Positions 1 to 8,500 of a stretch of 8,642 nucleotides of DNA are shown here, in pieces. Source of the DNA: Bacteroidales bacterium (lineage in GTDB: Bacteria; Bacteroidota; Bacteroidia; Bacteroidales; Azobacteroidaceae); the NCBI GenBank assembly GCA_020860885.1, contig JAJBTS010000061.1, positions 1 through 8,642 on the forward strand, given 5' to 3'. The notes below the pieces were generated by a model that had not been told where the DNA came from, searched no databases, and saw only the letters and a list, made by a program, of their open reading frames with translations. A program made the translations under genes and the position numbers. Positions within the stretch are counted from its first letter, which is position 1. Each line of letters starts with the position of its first letter.

Positions 1-41
1 CATTTAATAAAACTTAATACTAACCAAAAAATTTTACATTC
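1..41 (+). other. AT-rich leader before the first gene
   Basis: This short upstream stretch is very AT-rich: 7 of 41 bases are G or C by hand count, against clearly higher GC in the gene that follows. It carries no purine-rich Shine-Dalgarno sequence before the ATG at 42, which is normal in Bacteroidota, where A/T-rich leaders commonly support initiation. I do not see a convincing Bacteroidota promoter (TTTG at -33 with TAnnTTTG at -7) inside it, so the promoter of this operon probably lies to the left of the window. Confidence 0.35.
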
Positions 42-2054
42 ATGAGAACGCTTAACATTTTTATTTTATTGTGTGTGATAAGTATTCCTTCTTATTCCGA
101 TAATCCGGTGAAGAAAGAAACAGTAAAAACTACAGTCCAACAGGCAGCAGCTCTTGCCGTGGAAAAAGAAGAAAAAGAACTCCTCCTCTCTTCCGAACAA
201 AAAATAAGTATGAAAGAAAAGACGGAAGAATATATGAGGCGGAGAGAAGAAGTCCTGGCAAAAGATACATCGCTGGAAAAGGCGATCCGGGAACTGGAAA
301 AAATTGAGGGAGAATTTACCCGGGCAAAAGACAGCTTATTAACGGACACCCAGAAACAACAGGTCTTATTAAAAAAAGAGCAACAAGGAAAAGCCATTCA
401 GAAGAATGAAGCTGGTGAGATAAAACAAAAGGAACCCCTCTATACGAACGCGCAACAGGAAACCACCATCCGGATATCTCCGGAGGCTTACGTTGACAAT
501 ATCAGAGAACGGTATACAATCGATTTACCGGAGAAAGAATATGTCCGGATAAAGTACATCATAGATACGGAATTGAATCACGACTATGTAGACATTTACA
601 ATGTAACGGAAACCGGAGTACGGAGTTCCCTTCTGGCGCGTTTGTCGGGAGCCAGATCCGGAATCATAACCACGACCCTTCCCAGCGGGAAAGCAGAAAT
701 CGTATTTACAACAGACGGCAATATCAGCGGACAAACCCATTCCTACCAGGGAATTTCCATGGAAGTGAATCCCGTCACTACATTCAGCAATATGGACGTG
801 AACGGTTTTACCTATCTGGAAAGAGTCGGTATAAACACCTACAACTCCCACGAACAATTGAATGTCGGCGGCACCACTTTTATCTCGGACAAACTAGGCA
901 TCGCCACCGAGCCTGTTCTGCCCCTGACAGTAAGAGGAAGAGGAAGCATCGCATCCGTAGGAACCATGTCGATGGACACCTATCAGGGCAACCTGGTTCT
1001 TACACGTGCTGCCACCGGCGGACAATTTATCAACCTGATCCCTTACCTGAATGCCGCTCCCTGGTCGATAGGAACCCTGTACAATACAAACACTTTTGCT
1101 ATCGGCCCCGCTAAAAAGACAGACTCCCAGTTCACCTCCCCGTTCTTTGTTATCAAACCCAATGGATATGTAGGGATCGGAACCAACGATCCGAAATATA
1201 CTTTAGATGTTCCGGGAAGTATTCATACCGGATGGCTGAATGTAGAGGAAGCCAATGTTTACAAATTATATGTAGAAAATTCTATCTATACAGAAGGAAC
1301 CGTAGGAAGCAACAGCATTCATACGAAAACCTTAAGGAGCTCAGATGATCTTTCTTTCTATACGAACACCAATCTCCGGATGAAGATCCTGTATTCCAAC
1401 GGAAATGTAGCCATCGGAAATATAACTCCTACGGAGAAGTTAGAGGTAAGCGGGAATATCAAAGCTGCAAAACTTTTTGCTTCGGATGATATTCAGCTCG
1501 GAACGGTTGCCGCTCCTATGGGAAGTTACGGCAAGAAATTGTATTTCGGAGAGCGTTATGAAAATTCAGACATGATGTTTATGGCCCGTTACAACTCTGC
1601 GAACGACAAATCCGAATTGCGGGTAAATATCGGGGATGATGCAAACGATAAATTTGTAGTGGGAAGCGAACTGTACGGTGTGTCGGGCTTCACTTCTGTC
1701 TTAACCGTGGGTATGAACGGAAGAGTAGGTATCGGGGAATCCAATCCGGCTTATACACTCGATGTGAAAGGCAAGATACGGGCCGAGGAAGTAGTGATCA
1801 CCACTCCGTGGGCCGACTTTGTTTTTGAAGACGACTATGCCCTCCCCACATTGAAAGAAGTTCAGAAACACATCCGGGAAAAGAAGCATCTGCCGGGAAT
1901 TCCCAGTGAAGCGGAAGTAAAAGAAAAAGGCGTCGGCGTAGCCGATATACAGGTCAGGCTTCTTCAGAAAATTGAAGAACTAACGCTCTATGTGATCAGG
2001 CAACAGCAACTGATCGAAGAATTACAGGAAAAAATAAACCATATTAACCCCTGA
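42..2054 (+). CDS. Secreted tail-fibre-like adhesin with coiled coil and CUB-like domain
   Basis: A 670-residue protein of unproven function that looks like an exported adhesin or fibre. A signal peptide covers about residues 1-19 (hydrophobic core IFILLCVISI, cut near SYS|D). Residues 30-135 are rich in Lys, Glu and Gln and likely form a coiled coil. Residues 144-240 resemble a CUB domain without cysteines (HDYVDIYN at 180-187, VFTTDG at 221-226). Four tail-fibre-type repeats follow, each a VGIG-like turn, a Pro or Glu, then LDV/LNV and Gly: near 261-275, 375-391, 455-470 and 560-577. Residues 590-668 match the helical C-terminal domain found in many Bacteroidota tail-fibre-like proteins (HLPGIPS followed by a heptad tail, LLQKIEELTLYVI), which probably trimerises. 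I see no T9SS sorting domain. The start is supported by the signal peptide. It is first in the run, 7 bases before the next gene, so probably co-transcribed with it. Family assignment is fairly secure; the role is inferred. Confidence 0.85.
   Translation: MRTLNIFILLCVISIPSYSDNPVKKETVKTTVQQAAALAVEKEEKELLLSSEQKISMKEKTEEYMRRREEVLAKDTSLEKAIRELEKIEGEFTRAKDSLLTDTQKQQVLLKKEQQGKAIQKNEAGEIKQKEPLYTNAQQETTIRISPEAYVDNIRERYTIDLPEKEYVRIKYIIDTELNHDYVDIYNVTETGVRSSLLARLSGARSGIITTTLPSGKAEIVFTTDGNISGQTHSYQGISMEVNPVTTFSNMDVNGFTYLERVGINTYNSHEQLNVGGTTFISDKLGIATEPVLPLTVRGRGSIASVGTMSMDTYQGNLVLTRAATGGQFINLIPYLNAAPWSIGTLYNTNTFAIGPAKKTDSQFTSPFFVIKPNGYVGIGTNDPKYTLDVPGSIHTGWLNVEEANVYKLYVENSIYTEGTVGSNSIHTKTLRSSDDLSFYTNTNLRMKILYSNGNVAIGNITPTEKLEVSGNIKAAKLFASDDIQLGTVAAPMGSYGKKLYFGERYENSDMMFMARYNSANDKSELRVNIGDDANDKFVVGSELYGVSGFTSVLTVGMNGRVGIGESNPAYTLDVKGKIRAEEVVITTPWADFVFEDDYALPTLKEVQKHIREKKHLPGIPSEAEVKEKGVGVADIQVRLLQKIEELTLYVIRQQQLIEELQEKINHINP
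471..761 (+). other. CUB-like domain in the tail-fibre-like protein
   Basis: Residues about 144-240 of the first protein follow the order of a CUB beta-sandwich: a hydrophobic strand (YVRIKYIID), the DYVDIYN strand typical of CUB domains (usually YDYLEIYDG), a LARLSG turn, an ITTTLPSG strand, VFTTDG (usually FxSD) and a closing strand with a glycine (YQGISMEV). The four cysteines of animal CUB domains are absent, as is common in bacterial copies. CUB domains usually bind proteins or glycans, so this may be the ligand-binding part. The assignment is from motif order by eye. Confidence 0.55.
1809..2045 (+). other. C-terminal chaperone-like helical domain of tail-fibre-like protein
   Basis: Residues 590-668 begin with WADFVFEDDY, continue through a helix (LKEVQKHIREKKHLPGIPS) and end in a leucine/isoleucine heptad segment. 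This layout recurs at the end of Bacteroidota proteins named tail fibre or endosialidase-chaperone-like, where it likely drives trimerisation. The Ser-Asp pair that marks the self-cleaving S74 endosialidase chaperone is not visible, so I infer a structural cap with no self-cleavage. Confidence 0.6.
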
Positions 2055-2061
2055 ACCGGCC

Positions 2062-2496
2062 ATGAAAACAAACGCAATTTGTATATTTCTGTTTTTCCTG
2101 ACTTGCGGTTGCCCGGGCATCTTCGCTCAAACCGTAAAGTTCACGTACGATGAAGCCGGCAACAGGACTTCCGGAAAGACGATCTCTATGGTAAGATCCG
2201 ACATCCGGGAAGAGGAAGAAGAATCTCCCACAGCTATTTCCGCGATACTGGCCGAACATACCATCCGTATTTATCCGAACCCTACGAAAGGGCTTTTGAA
2301 AATTGAGCTGGAGAATTTATCCCGGGATGAAAAGGCAGCGATCCGGCTGTACGATATGTCGGGGAAACAGGTAATGGCAAAAGAAGGAATTGCTTCATCT
2401 ACCGAGCTAGATATTACCTCTCAGGCCGATGGCATCTATCTTCTGAAAATCTTTATCGGAGAATACCAAACCGAATGGAAAGTAATCAAACAATAA
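2062..2496 (+). CDS. Small secreted protein with single YD motif and T9SS type A sorting domain
   Basis: A 144-residue protein. Residues 1-22 form a signal peptide, probably cut at FA|QTV. Residues 27-41 hold one RHS-type YD motif (FTYDEAGNR at 27-35), normally seen in long tandem arrays. An acidic linker with five glutamates follows at about 50-54. Residues 68-144 form a T9SS C-terminal sorting domain: IYPNPTKG at 70-77, then IRLYDMSGK, then LDITSQADGIYLLKI, and a final WKVIKQ strand. That domain directs outer-membrane passage through the type IX system, usually with attachment to the cell surface. There is almost no cargo between signal and sorting domain, so the YD motif and acidic linker are effectively the passenger. 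It starts 7 bases after the fibre gene and ends 15 bases before the RHS gene, which suggests a tether or partner for the RHS protein (inference). It could also be a remnant of a larger RHS gene. Confidence 0.85.
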   Translation: MKTNAICIFLFFLTCGCPGIFAQTVKFTYDEAGNRTSGKTISMVRSDIREEEEESPTAISAILAEHTIRIYPNPTKGLLKIELENLSRDEKAAIRLYDMSGKQVMAKEGIASSTELDITSQADGIYLLKIFIGEYQTEWKVIKQ

Positions 2497-2511
2497 CCCA
2501 ACCAGAATCTT

Positions 2512-5500
2512 ATGAAAAATTCGTTATTAATATTTATACAGATCTTCCTTCTTGCCGGCATCCTTTGTACCGTAAGCACGCCGGGCCGGGCACAGGAAAA
2601 GGTCGTTACCATCAACAACAGGCATACCGGAAACCATACGTATAAAGCCCGCGATACCATTTTTCTCAAACCGGGATTTTCTTACAAAGGAGAAAACAAC
2701 AACCAGTTTCTGGGAAAGATCGACAGGAACATTCTTTTCCCGGTCGACTATATCTCTCCTCCTTCAACATCTTTCACTACTAAAAAGCTGGTAGGAACGA
2801 TACCGGGCAGTGCGGATGTGAGTCCTTCGGGAGCTGCCGTATACCAGGTACCTATTGAAGTTCCTTCCGGGGCCGGAGGAGTCCAACCCTCGGTGTCGCT
2901 TGTTTACAACAGCCAGGGAGGAAACGGCATTGCCGGATGGGGATTCAACATAGGAGGATTATCGGCGATCAACCGGATTCCTAAGAATGTGTATTCCGAC
3001 GGATATTTTTCTGCCGTGAAGAATACCAAAGACGATGCGTATGCCCTGGATGGAAACCGTCTGGTACATATATCGGGGTCCTACGCAGAGAACGGCGCCG
3101 TTTACCGTACGGAAACAGAGACATTTTCCAAAGTAACCTCTTACACACTCAGAGGTATCAGCAACGGTCCTTCCCGGTTTGAAGTGCAGACCAAAGACGG
3201 TACTCTCTTAAAATACGGCAGTCATTCCGGACGGCTGGATTATACTACCAACGGCATGACTTCCGCCCAGTGCTGGATGTTGGATTACGTGGAAAGTCCG
3301 AACGGACAAACCATGTCTTACGAATACGAAAATACAAACTTATTTTCCTACCTACGGAAAATAACTTACGGCGATCATAGCATTGAATTTTTTTACGATC
3401 AACGCCCCGATACTATTCCTATCTATTACAACCAGACAGCGGGTAAAGTAGATAAGATACTTAGAAACATCGTAGTGAAAAGTTCCGGGAAACTGCATCG
3501 CAATTACGCTTTCAAATATTCGAAAGATCTTTACTCCCGCCTGGTAGAAATAAGAATGAGCGATGAAGAAGGAGAGCTGTTCAATCCTACGGTTTTCCAT
3601 TGGGAATATATTCCCGAAGAGCCTGCCATACAGACGGTAAAAACAACAGTCACACACGATGCGGCCCTGGAAAGAGAGGTATCTACGGATAAAGACTGGT
3701 ATTTCTCCCTGGATATGAACGGAGACGGGATCAGCGATATTGTGAGAGCTTATGAAACGCCATACAAATTCTCCCATACAAATTTCACGATCAAATACGG
3801 TTCTCTGGACGAAAACGGAAACACCGTATTTAATAACTACCATACACATTCTTTCGTATACACCATAAGATCGATATTCTTTGACTACTTCGGAAGCGAT
3901 ATTTATTTCGGGCAAGCCGGGCAATTGGTAGGGGATATGAATGGGAATGGAAATCAAAACCTGGTAATTCCTTATTTCGATACCACAGGAGAAGCACGGA
4001 TGCTCTTTTATATTATCTCCGGAGCAAGCTTTACGACCGTAGCTTCTCCTTTGTCTTACAGCGAGGAGACTCCTGTTTGTTCCATCGCTGATGTAGATAA
4101 TGACGGGAAAGGCAATATCCTGTTTGTGGAAAAACAGCAAAACAGCGATAAAAAATATGTAGTCCATATTTACAAAAAAGTGAACGAGTGGATAGAGATT
4201 CCCGTCGAGCTGCCGGATAAACCTCAACGAATGATTTCTGCCGATTTTAATGCCGACGGAATGATCGATCTTCTGATCCTGACCGATGAAGGATATACCA
4301 TTCTTTGGAATCAGGGAGGGAATCTCTCCAATTGCTACACCAATAGTGCAAAAAGCGAAAATACCCAATTCTCCCACGAAGACAAATTCATAGAACTGGG
4401 AGATTTCAATGGCGACGGATTAATCGATTTTATTGTTAACAATACCAGCGGCAAGTGGTTTGTTCTGTTAAACCAGGGCAACAAAACATTTGTCAAAACA
4501 ACCTACCCTTATCTGTCCCAACTTCAATTTGCTTTCAACAGGGAAGCGCAGACGTGTAACATACTCGATTTCGACGGAGACGGGAAATCGGATATTCTTC
4601 TGGGGACTCTTTTTAAGAAAACAGAGAATATTTTTTATCCCTATTACAACAAATTAACCTGGCTATGTTCAGATGGAAATGATTTTCAGGTTGTAAAAGA
4701 AATAAAAGACGAAGTTCATGCTTCATCGAAGCCTAATATCTCCCGTTACGTTATTTCCGGAGATTTCAAAGGCACAGGGCGACAGGAAATTTTATTTTAC
4801 GGACACGATTATGGAGAGGGATTAGGTCTCGCCAATGCAGACGACAAAACATGGAGGTATTATCCGTACGATGCAAACAACAACTCCGGGAAAGTGACGG
4901 ACATAGTGAACGGATTAGACCAAAAGATCAGTTTCAATTATGAGTCTTTATCGGGCTCGGACATTTATTCCAAAGGAAATGAAGCTGTTTATTTTCCCGT
5001 TGCAACTGTGCAGATCCCGTTGTATGTCGTTCAGAAGCTGACTCATAAAGATTCGTACGAAGATATTACCGAGTACAGATACATGGGCGCTAAGTTCCAC
5101 ATGCAGGGAAAAGGCCTGCTTTGTTTCTCGCAGATCAGCGCTACCGGCAAACTGCAAAACCGGAGGGTAGTATCGAGATACATGTACGATACCGACTTCT
5201 TTTACCCTTACATGTGGCAGCAAAAGGTTTATACGGCCGACAACCAGCCGATTTCTTCTGCCAGCTACGAATATACCCACAAAGCTTACAGCGGAAAAAG
5301 GATATATCCGTATCTGAAAAGCCAGACCGTAAAAGATGAGCTTACTACTTTAAGCTCGAAAACAGAAACCACCCATATCGACGATTACGGCAATCCGCTG
5401 ACTGTAAAAACAACGAAAGACAAATGGGTGGAGACCCAAACCATGGAATATATAACCAAAGGTTCCTGGTGTACCAACAAACTTAAAAAACTTACACGAA

Positions 5501-8500
5501 GCAAAATCCTGGGCAGTGAATCTTATTCCCGTGTATCGTCTTTCGAATACGACAACAAAGGCAACCTCACCAAAGAGATCTCCGATCCCGGCCATGCCAA
5601 TCAAAGGGTTACGGAATATCTGAACCTAAATAGCTTCGGACTGCCCGCCACCATTAAAACTACTGCTAATGGAATCTCACGCACGGTACAACGCAACTAT
5701 ACCCGATCCGGACGTTTTATTACAAACGAGACCAATGAATTCGATGAAGTCACAAATTATACCTGGGACGAGCCTAAAGGACAACTGATCTCCACGCAAG
5801 ACCGCTTGGGAACGACTTATTACAGATACAACAGGCAGGGACAAGTGGCGGAAACGTATTTGCCCGACGGTACCATGCAACGCAACTCCATCCTTTGGTT
5901 TACGGGAGGATATACGGGTACCCAGGGTAAATTTTATTGTACGATCGCAGAAGCGACTGAAAAAGCTCCCGTCTATACCTGGTACAACAGGGCCGGACAA
6001 GAGATCATACGGGAAACGTACGATTTCAAATCCCGCAAGGTAAACGTTTTTACCAAGTATACGAAAAAAGGCGAAGTAAGCGGGGTATCTTCTCCTATCC
6101 GTTCGGAGGCTGCCGCCGGTTGGGATTTCTCTTACTGGTACGACTCTCTGGGACGGGATTCTGTCGTGATATCTCCTTCCGGGACGACCACTTTCTCTTA
6201 TTCGGGATTAACTACTACGGTGGTTTCGCCGGAGGGAAGAACAGAAACGGTACTGAATAAAGACGGACAGGTGGAGAAAGTCAAGACTGACGGAAAAGCT
6301 GTGACGTATACTTATTATGCTTCCGGCAAACCCAAAAGCGCCAAACCCGATGGTGGTTCGGCTATTAGTTTTGTATACGATTTACAAGGCAACCGCACCA
6401 CGCTCACAGATCCCGATGCGGGTGTAGTCAGTACGGAATACGACGGATGGGGACAACTCAAAAAACATCAACAGAAGATCCACAACAGCACTGCGATCGT
6501 AACCAGCTATGCTTACCACAACAACGGTTTGCTGAACTACGAACAATGCGGAAACAGGAAAACAACGTACGAATACGATGAACATTACCGGTTGAAAAAG
6601 ATCGCAGTAGCCGGAGAGCATACGCAGGAAAGGGTTTACGATCACCTCGACCGTGTGATTGAGGTTACCGATAAGGTGCCCGGAAAAACGTTTACGACCC
6701 AAACGTCGTACGATGCCGTAGGAAGGCTTGCTTCGGAAACGTACCCGGGAGGCTATACCGTTTATTATGTATACGACGAATACAGCAATCACATACAAAC
6801 CCGGGATAATAAAAATTACTCAGGACCATGGGCAGTCAGGGAATGCAACGCGCGCGGCCAATGGACTTCCGTCACCCTGGGAGCCAACCAGGTGGATTAT
6901 ACCTACAACTTCAAAGGTTATCCGACAGGGATGACTCAGGGAAACAAATTCCAGATGAGTTACGGGTTCGACAGCAACGGAAGATTGAATTCTTACCAGA
7001 ACTCTATCAGGAACCTGAAAGAGAGTTACGAATACGACACCATGAACCGGCTGAAAAAGTGGACGGTCTCGGATCTGAGCGGGAACAGCGCGCAAAGCTG
7101 GACCCAGCAGTACAACACGACCACGGGAAATATCAGCGCCAAAACAGGATTCGGAACCAACCTGGCTTACGGCGCCAAACCGCATGCACTGGATAGCTTT
7201 ACTCCCGCTGCGGGAGCTGTGTACCAGGAAGAACAAAACATTCAATATACCGATTTCAGGAAAGTCAAAAAAGTTACGCAGGGCAACAAGGAGTTGCAAA
7301 TCACGTACGGAGTCGACGAACAACGTATCAGGTCGGTGATGAAGAACGGCGCAGTAACGACTACGCGCTATTACCTCGGGAATTACGAAGAAGAGACAAC
7401 AGGAAACGTTACCCGCAAAATCAATTACGTATACGGAGGAAACGGTCTGGCGGGTATTTATATCCAGAATTCGACAGGAAGCGATGAGTTTTACCATACC
7501 TACACGGATTACAAAGGAAGCCTGCTGGCTTTGGCAAACTCCAACGGTAACCTGATAGAAGAATACGCTTACGACCCCTGGGGTAAAAGACGCAATCCTG
7601 CCAACTGGAAAACTCCGGAAAACCGTACGCTGAAAATCAACCGGGGATATACCCTGCACGAACATCTTCCAGAGTTTAACCTGATCAATATGAACGGAAG
7701 GATGTACGACCCGCAGGCCGGACTCTTCCTCAGCCCCGACCCGCATGTGCAGGCTCCCGGCAACTGGCTTAACTACAACAGGTATTCTTATTGTCTTAAT
7801 AACCCAATGATGTATACGGATCCGAGCGGGGAGTTCATATTTACAGCACTAACGGCGATGTTCATCCCATCCTTACTTCCTTTAGGCTTCAGCATGGATC
7901 AGGGATGGATAATGGGTGGAATCCGAGGACTGTGTAAAGGAATGTCTTTCCTGGATGGAGCCTGGCGGGGAGCAACCAGCGCCACAGTAGGAGGATTGCT
8001 GGCCCCTATCGGAGGAAGCAGTCTGGGATTTGGTGGAAACCTACTCTTAGGAGCAGCACAAGGAGCCCTCACAGGTATGATTGACGCTGCGCTTTTCGGT
8101 GATGATATAGGAAAGTCTGCACTTAAAGGAGCTGCATCGGCGGCTGTTTTTGCAGCGGTAACATCCGAAAACATGAACAATCTATTGAAAGGCAAAGGTT
8201 TTTATAGCAATCAGAGAGTGTTTGCAAAAATGCAGATGGATGGAAGTTTTGCCCCGGATTCAAATTGGCAACAGGATGTATTGGATTATTTTGGGTTAGA
8301 AGGAACTTATGACCCAACAATTAGTCATGTAGCCCAATTTGATCCAATAACTCAATCCATTAAATATAGTGATCAAGCATTTAAAAAGAATTTTGATTAT
8401 CTGAAGGCACTTTATTTTGAAGAAAAATTTCATTCTATGGATTATTTAAAGGAACAAAAAGAAGCTCCAGAAAATGTCTTAGATATGCATTCTTATGAAG

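Noticed and set aside
2055..2061. Possible terminator or promoter between the first and second genes, and in 2497-2511
   Set aside because: The gaps are only 7 and 15 bases, with no hairpin and no promoter motif.
2104..2115. Possible lipoprotein cysteine in the small protein (C15, C17), and similarly C19 in the RHS protein
   Set aside because: The residues before these cysteines do not fit the usual [LVI][ASTVI][GAS]C lipobox, while good A|Q signal peptidase I sites follow.
2494..2511. The T9SS protein and the RHS gene share a reading frame, separated by one TAA and five codons, hinting at readthrough or a split gene
   Set aside because: The upstream protein ends with a complete sorting domain and the downstream one opens with a complete signal peptide, so each has natural termini. 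A shared frame has a one-in-three chance.
3352..4377. 341-codon open frame on the - strand
   Set aside because: It lies wholly antisense to the propeller region of the RHS gene, whose + strand reading gives clear repeated domain motifs. Its translation has no recognisable domain and is rich in Ile, Phe and Tyr, as expected of an antisense shadow.
6728..7196. Short + strand frames (6728-6934 and 6828-7196) overlapping the RHS gene
   Set aside because: They are out of frame with well-conserved YD repeats and show no domains or signal peptides.
6820..7746. 308-codon open frame on the - strand
   Set aside because: It is antisense to the YD repeats and the start of the RHS core. The + strand frame is unbroken and conserved in type, so this is a shadow.
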